From Lamellibrachia satsuma (lineage: Eukaryota; Annelida; Polychaeta; Sabellida; Siboglinidae): a stretch of DNA of 64,000 bases. The stretch covers positions 389,617 to 453,616 of the forward strand of contig BSQZ01000070.1 in assembly GCA_033239005.1 (NCBI GenBank), read 5' to 3'. Position numbers and translations under genes: made by a program. Position 1 is the stretch's first letter, and each line of letters opens with the position of its first letter. This document shows, piece by piece, positions 51,601 through 53,153 of the stretch. A model generated the notes under the pieces. It was not told where the DNA came from. It was given only the letters and a program-made list of their open reading frames with translations, and did not search any database.

Positions 51601-51614
51601 AATTGAATATCCGT
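5773..51614 (-). CDS. Multi-domain lectin/LDLa/CUB/sushi/EGF/HYR protein gene (24 exons traced, both ends open)
   Basis: This is the span of one split gene read on the minus strand; the exons are listed separately. I found each exon by its open frame, its AG acceptor, GT donor and module cysteines. Summed exon length is 4006 bases, and every junction keeps frame (first exon starts in phase 0, last ends in phase 1). Module order is CTLD, LDLa, CUB x3, CCP x4, cbEGF x2, CCP x4, HYR x2, CCP. Such modules are extracellular and disulfide-rich, so the product is inferred to be a secreted or cell-surface adhesion or recognition protein. HYR next to CCP recalls SVEP1-like proteins, and CUB plus CCP recalls complement proteases and CSMD proteins, but no protease domain is seen and I know no family with this exact order. 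No start codon, stop or membrane segment was identified inside the traced exons. Introns are loaded with repeats. Confidence 0.85.
6031..6092. repeat. (AT)n microsatellite
   Basis: About 31 uninterrupted AT dinucleotides lie in the intron just upstream, in gene orientation, of the last sushi exon found. Confidence 0.97.
6130..6610 (+). pseudogene. Ty3/gypsy integrase fragment in an intron
   Basis: Two frames carry integrase-like sequence: [20 protein letters not shown] near 6290 and [20 protein letters not shown] near 6440. The second matches the catalytic-glutamate helix (HPQANGKAE-like) of gypsy integrases. Frameshifts and stops break it. It lies antisense to the host gene and differs from the gypsy at 38-45 kb. 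Confidence 0.75.
6696..6950 (-). CDS. HYR (hyalin repeat) module 2
   Basis: It opens [17 protein letters not shown] and ends [20 protein letters not shown]. The ITCP start and the A-T-D-x-x-G-N-x-A-S-C-x-F finish are diagnostic of a hyalin repeat. In other proteins HYR modules sit beside sushi modules, as here. Phase 1-1, acceptor CTTACAG and donor AGGGTATGT. Confidence 0.92.
7361..7423. repeat. (TGCG)n microsatellite
   Basis: About a dozen TGCG tetranucleotides in a row occur in the intron between the two HYR exons. The cysteine-alanine-rich open frames here are translations of the repeat. Confidence 0.95.
7631..7873 (-). CDS. HYR (hyalin repeat) module 1
   Basis: It encodes [18 protein letters not shown] at the start, a central [13 protein letters not shown], and [20 protein letters not shown] at the end. 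The GCP opening, an extended immunoglobulin-like beta pattern, the V-T-Y-S strand and the closing C-T-V-x-I match hyalin repeats, which are adhesion modules. This copy is more divergent than the next. Phase 1-1. Confidence 0.78.
8161..8355 (-). CDS. CCP/sushi module 8
   Basis: It encodes [42 protein letters not shown] and PEC. The four cysteines and tryptophan are present. The acceptor is TTTTAG and the donor TTGGTGAGT. Phase 1-1. Confidence 0.88.
8356..9884. other. Intron sequence without recognised features
   Basis: This is intron between two sushi exons. I see a short direct repeat around GATGCTCCATTAACACA near 8770-8810 and no coding signal. Possible old element debris at 9330-9470 could not be assigned. 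Confidence 0.4.
9885..10521. repeat. 319-bp tandem duplication
   Basis: The segment 9885-10200 is repeated at 10203-10521 with an offset of 319 bases and scattered substitutions. Shared landmarks are AATATTCATA at 9891 and 10210 and CAAAGCCTGCCATATGTTGT near 10140 and 10460. The second copy ends about 20 bases from the donor of sushi exon 7. Confidence 0.9.
10543..10743 (-). CDS. CCP/sushi module 7
   Basis: This exon has no in-frame start codon and shows only by frame and splice sites. It encodes [37 protein letters not shown] and ILC, a four-cysteine sushi module with the conserved tryptophan. The acceptor is TTTGTAG and the donor AAGGTATGT. Phase 1-1. Confidence 0.88.
10868..10940 (-). mobile_element. 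L2-like LINE or SINE 3' tail
   Basis: Read on the minus strand, a GAGCTCAGGATTTAAGCAC segment followed by CTATAGAAATT and TTATTATTAT resembles the 3' end of the L2-like LINE at 25405. Such tails end in short TAA or TTA repeats. Only the tail is visible. Confidence 0.5.
10966..11292. repeat. 23-bp minisatellite
   Basis: About 14 copies of a unit built on CATCATGAGTAGGGACACAC lie head to tail in the intron between sushi exons 6 and 7. The copies are almost identical, so the array is recent. There are no unique spacers, so it is not a CRISPR-like array. Confidence 0.95.
11562..11768 (-). CDS. CCP/sushi module 6 (divergent)
   Basis: It encodes [39 protein letters not shown] and a closing LDC. 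The four cysteines fit a sushi module, but the tryptophan before the last cysteine is missing and the module is longer than usual. Phase 1-1, donor CAGGTATGT. Confidence 0.8.
12056..12235 (-). CDS. CCP/sushi module 5
   Basis: It encodes [37 protein letters not shown] and PTC. All four cysteines and the tryptophan are present. It begins the second sushi block after the EGF pair. Phase 1-1, donor AAAGGTAAAC. Confidence 0.92.
12330..13990. repeat. 61-bp minisatellite, about 25 copies, transposon-end-like unit
   Basis: From about 12445 a 61-bp unit repeats to 13990 with about 95 percent identity. Each unit contains CTAACGAGGTTCCACTG, whose reverse complement CAGTGGAACCTCGTTAG looks like the terminal inverted repeat of a pogo/Tigger-type element. 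A related, single degenerate copy (TTGAACCTCGTTTAACCAGG) precedes the array at 12333. Some units end GTCTGGAC instead of GTGTGGAC, marking sub-families within the array. Confidence 0.93.
14061..14369. mobile_element. MITE-like element with 26-bp terminal inverted repeats
   Basis: The left end TACCGTATTCGACCTAGTAA (14061) and the right end ending GGTCAAATACGGTA (14369) are inverted repeats of 26 bases with a few mismatches. An internal inverted repeat (about 14206-14240 against 14255-14290, core CACTTTTCAATTGTTC) gives a second hairpin. No coding frame exists inside. It is a non-autonomous DNA element; the superfamily is unknown. Confidence 0.75.
14964..15158 (-). CDS. Calcium-binding EGF module 2 with long terminal loop and an RGD
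   Basis: It starts [20 protein letters not shown] followed by [14 protein letters not shown], a clear calcium-binding EGF. The loop before the sixth cysteine is about 35 residues instead of the usual 8 to 14. It contains NYS and NHT glycosylation sequons and the tripeptide RGD within LLRGDRFY. Whether the loop is exposed is not known. Phase 1-1, donor TCCGTAAGT. Confidence 0.85.
15159..16998. other. Intron sequence without recognised features
   Basis: This lies between EGF exon 2 and the piggyBac element. Open frames are short and have no module pattern or paired splice sites. Nothing was recognised. Confidence 0.4.
16999..18960 (+). mobile_element. piggyBac-like element, left end at TTAACCC
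   Basis: A TTAA followed by CCC at 16999-17005 has the form of a piggyBac terminus at its target site. It is followed by two sub-terminal copies of a motif around CTTCRATAYGTAATATTA (17014 and 17057). A broken transposase fills 17288-18958. I could not find the matching right end; a 30-bp minisatellite starts directly after the transposase. It lies antisense in the intron between the two EGF exons. Confidence 0.7.
17288..18958 (+). pseudogene. piggyBac transposase, frameshifted
   Basis: The transposase is spread over at least four frames. It begins with an acidic serine-rich N terminus (17288-17548), then [20 protein letters not shown] (from about 17648), [19 protein letters not shown] (18154) and MGGVDMSDQ (18493). 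The last two carry the second and third catalytic aspartates of the family. The end keeps the cysteine-rich zinc-binding tail with [18 protein letters not shown]. Stops and frameshifts near 17550, 17815, 18276 and 18515 make it inactive. Confidence 0.9.
18971..19285. repeat. 30-bp minisatellite
   Basis: Ten and a half copies of a 30-bp unit containing ATTTGTGGATGGACTCTATC lie in perfect register. The only variation is CTAGACTAGA against CTAGACAAGA. The array follows the piggyBac C terminus by about ten bases. The open frame on the minus strand is repeat translation. Confidence 0.97.
19286..20715. other. Intron sequence without recognised features
   Basis: No exon, element end or structured repeat was recognised between the minisatellite and EGF exon 1. 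Confidence 0.4.
20716..20841 (-). CDS. Calcium-binding EGF module 1
   Basis: The exon encodes [16 protein letters not shown], then [16 protein letters not shown] and a final cysteine before the donor. The D-V-D-E-C opening and the N...GSYxCxC element are the signature of a calcium-binding EGF module, which rigidifies tandem arrays. Phase 1-1, donor ATGGTAAGT. Confidence 0.92.
21014..21184 (-). CDS. CCP/sushi module 4
   Basis: It encodes [41 protein letters not shown] and a final PFC. The conserved tryptophan is replaced by phenylalanine, and NKT and NQT are possible glycosylation sites. It is the last of the first sushi block. Phase 1-1. Confidence 0.88.
21527..21743 (-). repeat. 51-bp tandem array copying the sushi-3 exon end and donor
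   Basis: Four units of 51 bases follow the authentic donor of the sushi-3 exon. On the minus strand each contains CAGATCCAGTGTCAGA or a one-base variant, followed by GTATGT: the last exon bases plus the 5' splice site. The array therefore arose by tandem amplification of an exon-intron boundary. Reading through meets a stop before the second donor. Confidence 0.9.
21744..21929 (-). CDS. CCP/sushi module 3
   Basis: It encodes [41 protein letters not shown] and IQC, a complete four-cysteine sushi module. The donor is AGAGTATGT. The last 17 exon bases and the donor itself are repeated four more times directly downstream in a 51-bp tandem array. Reading through the authentic donor meets a stop within a dozen codons. 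Confidence 0.9.
22048..22192. repeat. TGCATG-rich imperfect microsatellite
   Basis: Interrupted repeats of GCATGCATGTGTAT lie in the intron upstream of sushi exon 3. Both strands have open frames here that are only repeat translations. Confidence 0.85.
22707..22877 (-). CDS. CCP/sushi module 2
   Basis: It encodes [43 protein letters not shown] and a final APTC. All four cysteines, the N-G-x-I strand and the tryptophan are in place. It is a textbook sushi domain on a phase 1-1 exon with acceptor CTTCAG and donor GGTAAGT. Confidence 0.92.
22878..23678. other. Intron sequence without recognised features
   Basis: AT-rich intron between sushi exons 1 and 2. I saw a short repeated phrase (ACAGGTATGTAAT near 23207 and 23228) and no coding signal. 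Confidence 0.4.
23679..23873 (-). CDS. CCP/sushi module 1
   Basis: This phase 1-1 exon encodes a sushi module: GCPDHGF, a [14 protein letters not shown] segment, [10 protein letters not shown], and a final PQC. The four cysteines and the conserved tryptophan before the last cysteine are present. Sushi modules form elongated protein-binding rods, as in complement regulators and selectins. Confidence 0.87.
24365..24655. repeat. 49-bp minisatellite, about six copies
   Basis: The unit contains CTTCCTTATGTCATGCCGGT and GGCACTTTGTATGAA. Copies differ by a few bases and one copy is shortened. The array lies in the intron between CUB 3 and sushi 1, which also has looser repeats of a similar kind upstream (24060-24330). 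Confidence 0.9.
24975..25122 (-). CDS. CUB domain 3, second half
   Basis: It encodes [12 protein letters not shown], a proline-rich loop, then [20 protein letters not shown] and KAVFSHG. The final strand with KGFKAVFSH closes the CUB fold. The intron before it is about 3.2 kb and contains an L2-like LINE in the gene's own orientation. Phase 0 in, phase 1 out. Confidence 0.8.
26148..26573 (-). pseudogene. Reverse transcriptase C-terminal half of the L2-like LINE
   Basis: The frame carries the GMPQGSMLG block, the YADD catalytic box and the [13 protein letters not shown] thumb-side motif. The region upstream, normally about 150 residues with the first catalytic aspartate, is absent; an endonuclease-linker frame (26374-26691) abuts it. 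Confidence 0.85.
27153..27635 (-). pseudogene. Endonuclease domain of the L2-like LINE
   Basis: The frame encodes [33 protein letters not shown] and the KRGGGVAIL block, the N-x-RS, SETWL and RGGG motifs of an APE-like endonuclease. It ends at CIVYRPPPS, where a frameshift moves the domain to 26669-27130. That frame carries a degraded GDLSFHLD block where GDFNxH is expected, and the SDDHLAV motif. Confidence 0.85.
28292..28464 (-). CDS. CUB domain 3, first half
   Basis: This exon has no internal in-frame start, so it shows only by its splice sites and reading frame. It encodes [20 protein letters not shown], then [14 protein letters not shown] and [18 protein letters not shown]. This is a canonical CUB opening with CGG, SPGY, YPNY-x-x-C-x-W and an N-glycosylation site (NVT). 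Phase 1 in, phase 0 out. Confidence 0.87.
28481..29157. repeat. 32-bp minisatellite, about 20 copies
   Basis: Units containing AGCAAATACGTCTTCATCAA and CAGTTTCAGAA fill the intron and begin about 17 bases from the acceptor of CUB 3 first-half exon. Some units are 9 bases shorter. The open frame on the plus strand is repeat translation. Confidence 0.93.
29158..29733. other. Intron remainder without recognised features
   Basis: Nothing beyond AT-rich intron sequence was recognised here. The same holds for the introns at 29933-30353, 30509-31203 and 31418-31708. Confidence 0.4.
29734..29932 (-). CDS. CUB domain 2, second half
   Basis: It encodes [19 protein letters not shown], then [19 protein letters not shown] and a closing [11 protein letters not shown]. 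The YLEIQDG strand and the terminal GF-K-x-x-Y strand are diagnostic of CUB. Phase 0 in, phase 1 out at GAAGGTGAGT. Confidence 0.87.
30354..30508 (-). CDS. CUB domain 2, first half
   Basis: The exon encodes an [20 protein letters not shown] segment followed by [20 protein letters not shown], matching the SP-x-YP-N and W-x-I/V strands of a CUB domain. It has no cysteines in the usual N-terminal positions, so this CUB may lack that disulfide. Phase 1 in, phase 0 out at CAAGTAAG. Confidence 0.8.
31204..31417 (-). CDS. CUB domain 1, second half
   Basis: It continues the CUB fold with [20 protein letters not shown], an RLSG turn, and [16 protein letters not shown] near the end. The FxxFD...D and final GF-x-A-x-W strands are typical. 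The second CUB disulfide seems absent: the place where many CUB domains read CG reads SG. Phase 0 in, phase 1 out. Confidence 0.87.
31709..31830 (-). CDS. CUB domain 1, first half
   Basis: The exon runs from TTTTTTAG to AAGGTAGAT, phase 1 in and phase 0 out. It opens a CUB domain: [12 protein letters not shown], then [13 protein letters not shown], and a strand ending RLELK. The C...C-x-W spacing is the first CUB disulfide. The phase-0 intron in mid-domain is repeated in the two following CUB domains. Confidence 0.87.
31915..32125. repeat. Palindrome-rich CCATGGTA word cluster
   Basis: Short palindromic words such as GGTATACCATGG, CATGGTA and TACCATGG recur about ten times in irregular order. 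It looks like a simple-sequence expansion of an eight-base word in the intron between LDLa and CUB 1. Confidence 0.6.
32614..32709 (-). CDS. LDL-receptor class A module
   Basis: This 96-base phase 1-1 exon encodes [10 protein letters not shown], then [17 protein letters not shown]. That is a standard LDLa repeat: the FxC start, the CDG, and the acidic D-x-S-D-E calcium cage are intact. With the cysteine contributed by the preceding exon it has all six cysteines. LDLa modules fold around calcium and bind protein ligands. Confidence 0.92.
32800..33325. repeat. TTAACTTAA-rich region with a 54-bp direct duplication and a hairpin
   Basis: Words like TTAACTTAACT recur throughout. A segment starting CTTTCAAAATACAATTTAAC is directly duplicated at about 33207-33259 and 33261-33313. 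A separate inverted repeat, GGAGTTTATAGGACGTG against CACATCCTATAAACTCC (33045-33131), interrupts the region. Confidence 0.75.
33537..33707 (-). CDS. C-type lectin domain, C-terminal exon, with first LDLa cysteine
   Basis: The exon completes the lectin domain: [14 protein letters not shown], then YVWSLNSC, then LPYVC, which supplies the canonical C2, C3 and C4 cysteines. The long-loop position reads QPK rather than EPN or QPD, and the usual WND motif reads WSL, so canonical calcium-dependent sugar binding is unlikely. The last residues (APSCLLG) place the first cysteine of the following LDLa module at the exon end. The exon is phase 1 to phase 1. Confidence 0.87.
33745..36262 (+). mobile_element. 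Decayed non-LTR LINE
   Basis: Broken frames carry a reverse transcriptase: [12 protein letters not shown] and [15 protein letters not shown] (34222-34716), [18 protein letters not shown], then [15 protein letters not shown] (34975) and a damaged ADD box near 35076. The C-terminal region has [20 protein letters not shown] near 35473. The 3' end is AATAAACAATTCTTGATTCC. Stops are many and the clade is uncertain (jockey/CR1 superfamily). It lies antisense to the host gene in a lectin intron. Confidence 0.82.
34222..34716 (+). pseudogene. Reverse transcriptase N-terminal part of the decayed LINE
   Basis: This 164-codon frame contains the finger and first palm regions, up to [18 protein letters not shown]. 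An extra base in a T-run near 34700 ends it; the continuing [19 protein letters not shown] lies in another frame. It is truncated relative to any functional polymerase. Confidence 0.8.
36527..36602. repeat. (AT)n microsatellite beside a lectin exon
   Basis: About 36 AT units lie about a dozen bases downstream of the donor at 36612. Length variation here would lie close to the splice site. Confidence 0.97.
36613..36707 (-). CDS. C-type lectin domain, middle exon
   Basis: It encodes the [20 protein letters not shown] segment and ends with the YWIG motif, both characteristic of the C-type lectin core (hydrophobic GA-L-V helix, then the WIGL-like strand). The acceptor is CCCACAG and the donor GGTAAGTG. 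It enters in phase 2 and leaves in phase 1. An AT dinucleotide array begins about a dozen bases past the donor. Confidence 0.85.
37115..37204. repeat. Dispersed repeat, left part (copy A)
   Basis: This segment, from GTGGAAGGATCCGCATAA to CTAAGTGTACAACTGTGTAC, matches 48352-48445 at roughly 85 to 90 percent. The continuation of that repeat in copy B reappears beyond the gypsy element at 45469. Confidence 0.8.
37999..38003. repeat. Target site duplication GGAGT, left
   Basis: The five bases directly before the LTR match 45439-45443 exactly. Five-base duplications are normal for gypsy integrases. Confidence 0.9.
38004..38131 (-). repeat. Gypsy 3' LTR
   Basis: This 128-base LTR reads TGTTTCG...TGTAACA on the plus strand. 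It matches the other LTR except for an indel region: it has extra sequence around ACCAAACTCTCTAAATCCCG that the 5' LTR lacks, and lacks a short AAGTCATTG segment that the 5' LTR has. On the minus strand the preceding AGGAAGGAGGA is a plausible polypurine tract. Confidence 0.88.
38550..39490 (-). pseudogene. Gypsy integrase, frameshifted
   Basis: The zinc-binding region has [20 protein letters not shown] and CATCREL (39219-39488). The catalytic core is split between frames, with IGTDLF, VNDNGQQ and a [20 protein letters not shown] helix. The C terminus keeps [19 protein letters not shown] near 38690. The region 38132-38550 continues as C-terminal or untranslated sequence before the LTR. Confidence 0.85.
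39492..40337 (-). pseudogene. Gypsy connection domain and RNase H
   Basis: It opens [20 protein letters not shown], carries the RNase H motifs [18 protein letters not shown] and [12 protein letters not shown] and the [10 protein letters not shown] block, and ends in the linker to integrase. The first Asp (CDAS), the Glu (EKE) and the later Asp (SDHKPL) are all present. A stop separates it from integrase. Confidence 0.92.
40339..41322 (-). pseudogene. Gypsy reverse transcriptase
   Basis: The frame encodes the polymerase core: [51 protein letters not shown] and [11 protein letters not shown]. The catalytic box reads IADD where YADD or VDD is usual. A one-base shift at 40338 separates it from RNase H. 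Confidence 0.92.
41181..42014 (-). pseudogene. Gypsy gag C-terminal part, zinc knuckles and protease
   Basis: After the LINE the capsid frame resumes with [18 protein letters not shown]. Two CCHC-type knuckles follow ([15 protein letters not shown] and [14 protein letters not shown]), then the aspartic protease with [11 protein letters not shown]. The frame stops soon after the protease, before the polymerase, at about 41181. Confidence 0.88.
42114..42467 (-). pseudogene. ORF2 C-terminal region of LINE copy 2
   Basis: The 117-codon frame is the same as in copy 1 at 1914-2267. It carries [20 protein letters not shown] and the terminal [16 protein letters not shown] shared deletion in an A-run near 42515 breaks it from the preceding part. 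Confidence 0.85.
42628..43740 (-). pseudogene. Reverse transcriptase of LINE copy 2
   Basis: A continuous 370-codon frame covers the polymerase: [74 protein letters not shown] and [11 protein letters not shown]. The catalytic Asp residues are intact. The frame ends after KEIKF at a frameshift also found in copy 1. The start methionine is simply the first in the frame, since upstream linker sequence is out of frame. Confidence 0.92.
44143..44725 (-). pseudogene. Endonuclease domain of LINE copy 2, 5'-truncated
   Basis: It begins [16 protein letters not shown] and includes [29 protein letters not shown] and [12 protein letters not shown]. The GDFNH and SDH motifs of an APE-like endonuclease are intact, but the N-terminal catalytic glutamate region is missing. 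A one-base deletion at about 44150 ends the frame where copy 1 stays open. Confidence 0.9.
44726..45207 (-). pseudogene. Gypsy gag, N-terminal part
   Basis: The frame starts at 45207 with [20 protein letters not shown] and runs through a capsid-like region ([20 protein letters not shown], then [20 protein letters not shown]) until the LINE junction at 44725. The frame continues by chance into the LINE endonuclease, giving a 354-codon chimeric ORF. The rest of gag lies at 42014 and below. Confidence 0.85.
45332..45438 (-). repeat. Gypsy 5' LTR
   Basis: This 107-base LTR is flanked inside by TGGCGGCAGCGG on the minus strand, which starts with the TGG expected of a primer binding site complementary to a tRNA 3' end. 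Which tRNA is not determined. The difference from the other LTR (107 against 128 bases) shows post-insertion indels or recombination. Confidence 0.88.
45439..45443. repeat. Target site duplication GGAGT, right
   Basis: The five bases directly after the other LTR match the left flank exactly, which fixes the element ends. Confidence 0.9.
45469..45598. repeat. Dispersed repeat, right part (copy A)
   Basis: It matches 48454-48582 at about 85 percent, with landmarks CTGGTGGCGATAC, GCGGACTTGAT and ACAGATATGGACGCA. The matching left part lies at 37115, on the far side of the gypsy insertion. Confidence 0.82.
45599..47135. other. No gene recognised
   Basis: Short open frames lie on both strands but none has a recognisable domain. 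A phrase AGACCGAAGGACAACACYT recurs at about 46782 and 46860. CG-rich runs near 47030 are simple sequence. Confidence 0.4.
47137..47345. repeat. 115-bp diverged tandem duplication
   Basis: Segments 47137-47229 and 47252-47345 align along their length. They share AAAGARATTG, GATGATCTTGT-like and CACGAWTGCGTGT landmarks with small indels. Confidence 0.65.
47333..47749 (+). CDS. Ankyrin-repeat-like open frame (fragment or pseudogene)
   Basis: The 138-codon frame includes [20 protein letters not shown] and [15 protein letters not shown], then [24 protein letters not shown] and the following ACVDM are 33 residues apart, the ankyrin period, and the LAA...H and GxTxxHW positions fit. The second repeat departs from consensus. 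No splice sites or flanking repeats were assigned, so it may be an exon, a retrocopy piece or chance. It lies antisense in the host intron. Confidence 0.4.
   Translation: MRVSTTTLCLVINLGEAKNGEHKLMAPLLVVGASVNFLDFADNPAFGLAAATNHERFAMQLFSNACVDMKVHGQTGSTCFHWTTYYGMKQLTKWCRCNTVQHPDTMALLYLCCTVARRVCVRERRSGSNGSPLSVQRP
48350..48582. repeat. Dispersed repeat, continuous copy B
   Basis: This copy joins in one piece the two halves seen at 37115-37204 and 45469-45598. It shows the unit is at least 230 bases long. No coding frame is evident; it may be a non-autonomous element. Confidence 0.78.
48610..49225 (+). pseudogene. RTE-like LINE reverse transcriptase fragment
   Basis: Frames carry [20 protein letters not shown] near 48750, an HDICPAT stretch, then [20 protein letters not shown] and [17 protein letters not shown]. 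These match the fingers, the first catalytic block (here FMNLTNASD) and the GxKQGCVLAP block of RTE-type polymerases. The usual catalytic Asp of the first block reads Asn in this copy. The YADD region is lost. Confidence 0.75.
49226..50545. other. No feature recognised
   Basis: This stretch separates two RTE-like pieces. It is AT-rich at first and mixed later, with no recognisable coding frame; it may be a later insertion that split the RTE element, but its ends are not visible to me. Confidence 0.35.
50600..51030 (+). pseudogene. RTE-like LINE C-terminal fragment
   Basis: Broken frames show [36 protein letters not shown] and a closing [12 protein letters not shown]. They resemble the LPK...GxxxKRYKDTLK and C-x-R-x-GLISH tail of RTE-type ORF2 proteins. 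With the fragment at 48610 it may be part of one dismembered copy. Confidence 0.65.
51293..51374 (-). CDS. C-type lectin domain, N-terminal exon
   Basis: The exon is bounded by TTTGCAG and GGGTAAGT and enters with two bases completing a codon. It encodes [20 protein letters not shown] followed by DANDRCKG, which matches the start of a C-type lectin domain (GW, DCF, a W-A-D-A helix, and the cysteine that pairs with the last one). It exits in phase 2, which is exactly what the exon at 36707 needs, although 14.6 kb separate the two. That phase match is the main reason for joining them. Confidence 0.8.
51587..51614 (-). CDS. 28-bp microexon: start of C-type lectin domain
   Basis: This tiny exon lies between a good acceptor (TTTTCCAG) and a GTAAGT donor. 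It enters in phase 0, exits in phase 1, and encodes TDIQFECSS, supplying the first cysteine of the lectin fold. Together with the next exon it gives the usual CxxGW...C opening of a long-form C-type lectin domain. It begins in phase 0, so an upstream exon ending in phase 0 must exist but was not found. Confidence 0.7.
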
Positions 51615-52190
51615 CTGGAAAAGAAAACAGACAAAGTAGCATGAAATACTGCTCATAAATGGTGTCATTTAATGTGGTTCTTTAAAAGAGACAAACAAAT
51701 TCCGTTTTTCATTGTAAGTTCACCTGTCAAACATGTTAACAATATTTGTGTGGCAAGTAAAGCTAATTAATTAAGGCAAATAGCTGGGTGAGACGAATTG
51801 CGGGAGTAAAAAGATCAGACAAGCGAAGAATGGTGGAGCTGAAGGAGGAAGTTGGTGTGAAAGAGAGTTTCAGGAGGAAGTCGGTTGAAGTGGGCTGGTG
51901 CACGTGGACAGAATGGAAGGAGAACGGTTGACGAAGAGAGCGGCAGTGGGGGCGGAGTGTAGGCCCTTTCGACACAGATATCCACTCCGCATCTACTATA
52001 ACTATATACGTAAGCATATGTCTGTCATGTTCCTAGCATTCATCGCACAGTCAGTCATCCTCATTTATAACACCGAACTGACAGTCGACTCTGGGGACTA
52101 GGCAAGACAAGTATATCTGCCACACATGCCGCTAAATTGGTTTTAAAGGCATTATGTCTGATTAGTGTCCACAGTATCTGTTTCTGCCAT
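51615..52190. other. No feature recognised
   Basis: This is upstream, in gene orientation, of the lectin microexon. An exon ending in phase 0 must lie somewhere upstream, but none could be identified here. Confidence 0.4.
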
Positions 52191-53153
52191 TTTAGCGTCG
52201 TCACGCAAGGCTAAGCAAGAGGGTCTTGTGCGTAAACATGGCTGGTTGCAACCAGGAAGCAGCGCCTATGTGACTCTGTTGACTAAACATAGTCATTGTA
52301 ATGTCGTATTTAAAAGGATGTCAATGTCAAGGATGCTCTTTGGGTATTAGTAATTGAGCCAACTACTATTTACTGACTTGTGCGCAGCATACTCCCGGGG
52401 GGGGGGTATTCCCTATACTGAGGTATATATGTATGTGCAGCGCAAATGCCCCTGTTTTTGGCCATTTTTCTCTCTCTGTCCGAAGAATAAACTTTAATTT
52501 TCTCTCTTTGTGCGTCAATTAAACCTGATAATTCTCTGTTTCATCGAAGAGGAAATTTCCCAATGAAAACGTCCCGCCCGGTCTTACCTTACACTTATAG
52601 ATATTAGATAGATTGTTCAATAATTCTCTATTGGTGACCCTAATTTTTTTTTTTCTCTCTCTCCATGCGCTCCATGTGGTTCTGGTGGCACACCCCTACC
52701 GTTTTGGTGTGACAGTACCCCCCCCCTCCGGGAGCATACTATAGCCGCCGTAAAATATATATTAATACGGTCCTGTCCATTGCTGAACAACAAATTCGCA
52801 CAAACGCAGCGCTGTCGACGATTGTGCTGCTGACTGACAAATGAACTGGTGAGTTGAAATACCCGTGTAGCAGAATAGTTCGGATGCGACATGTGGCCCC
52901 GTATTAATATATATTTTACGGCGGTTATAATATGCTGCGCACATGTCACTAAATAATAGATGCCTCAATTACTAATACCCAAAGAGCATCCTTGACATTG
53001 ACATTCTTTTAAATACGACATTACAATGACTATGTTTCGTAAACAGAGTCGAACAATTAAACGTTTCCAGCATATAGGCGCTACTTCCTGGTTGCAACCA
53101 GCCATGTTTACGCACAAGACCTTCTTGCTTAGCCATGCGTGACGACGTTAAGC
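52191..53153. repeat. Long inverted repeat (foldback element) of about 250-bp arms
   Basis: The arm 52191-52391 plus 52739-52770 is the reverse complement of 52899-53153, at roughly 85 to 90 percent. Landmarks are AAACATGGCTGGTTGCAACC on one arm and GGTTGCAACCAGCCATGTTT on the other, and GGATGCTCTTTGGGTATTAG against CTAATACCCAAAGAGCATCC. The central loop is about 130 bases. It has no long coding frame, so it is a non-autonomous foldback or MITE-type element. Confidence 0.88.
52392..52734. mobile_element. Inner insertion with CTCCCGG termini and CATA duplication
   Basis: This 343-base segment interrupts only the left arm of the inverted repeat. It starts CTCCCGGGGGGGGGGTA and ends TACCCCCCCCTCCGGGAG, so its ends are inverted repeats. 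CATA flanks it on both sides (52388-52391 and 52735-52738), and removing it restores the match between the arms. The superfamily is not recognised. Confidence 0.78.
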
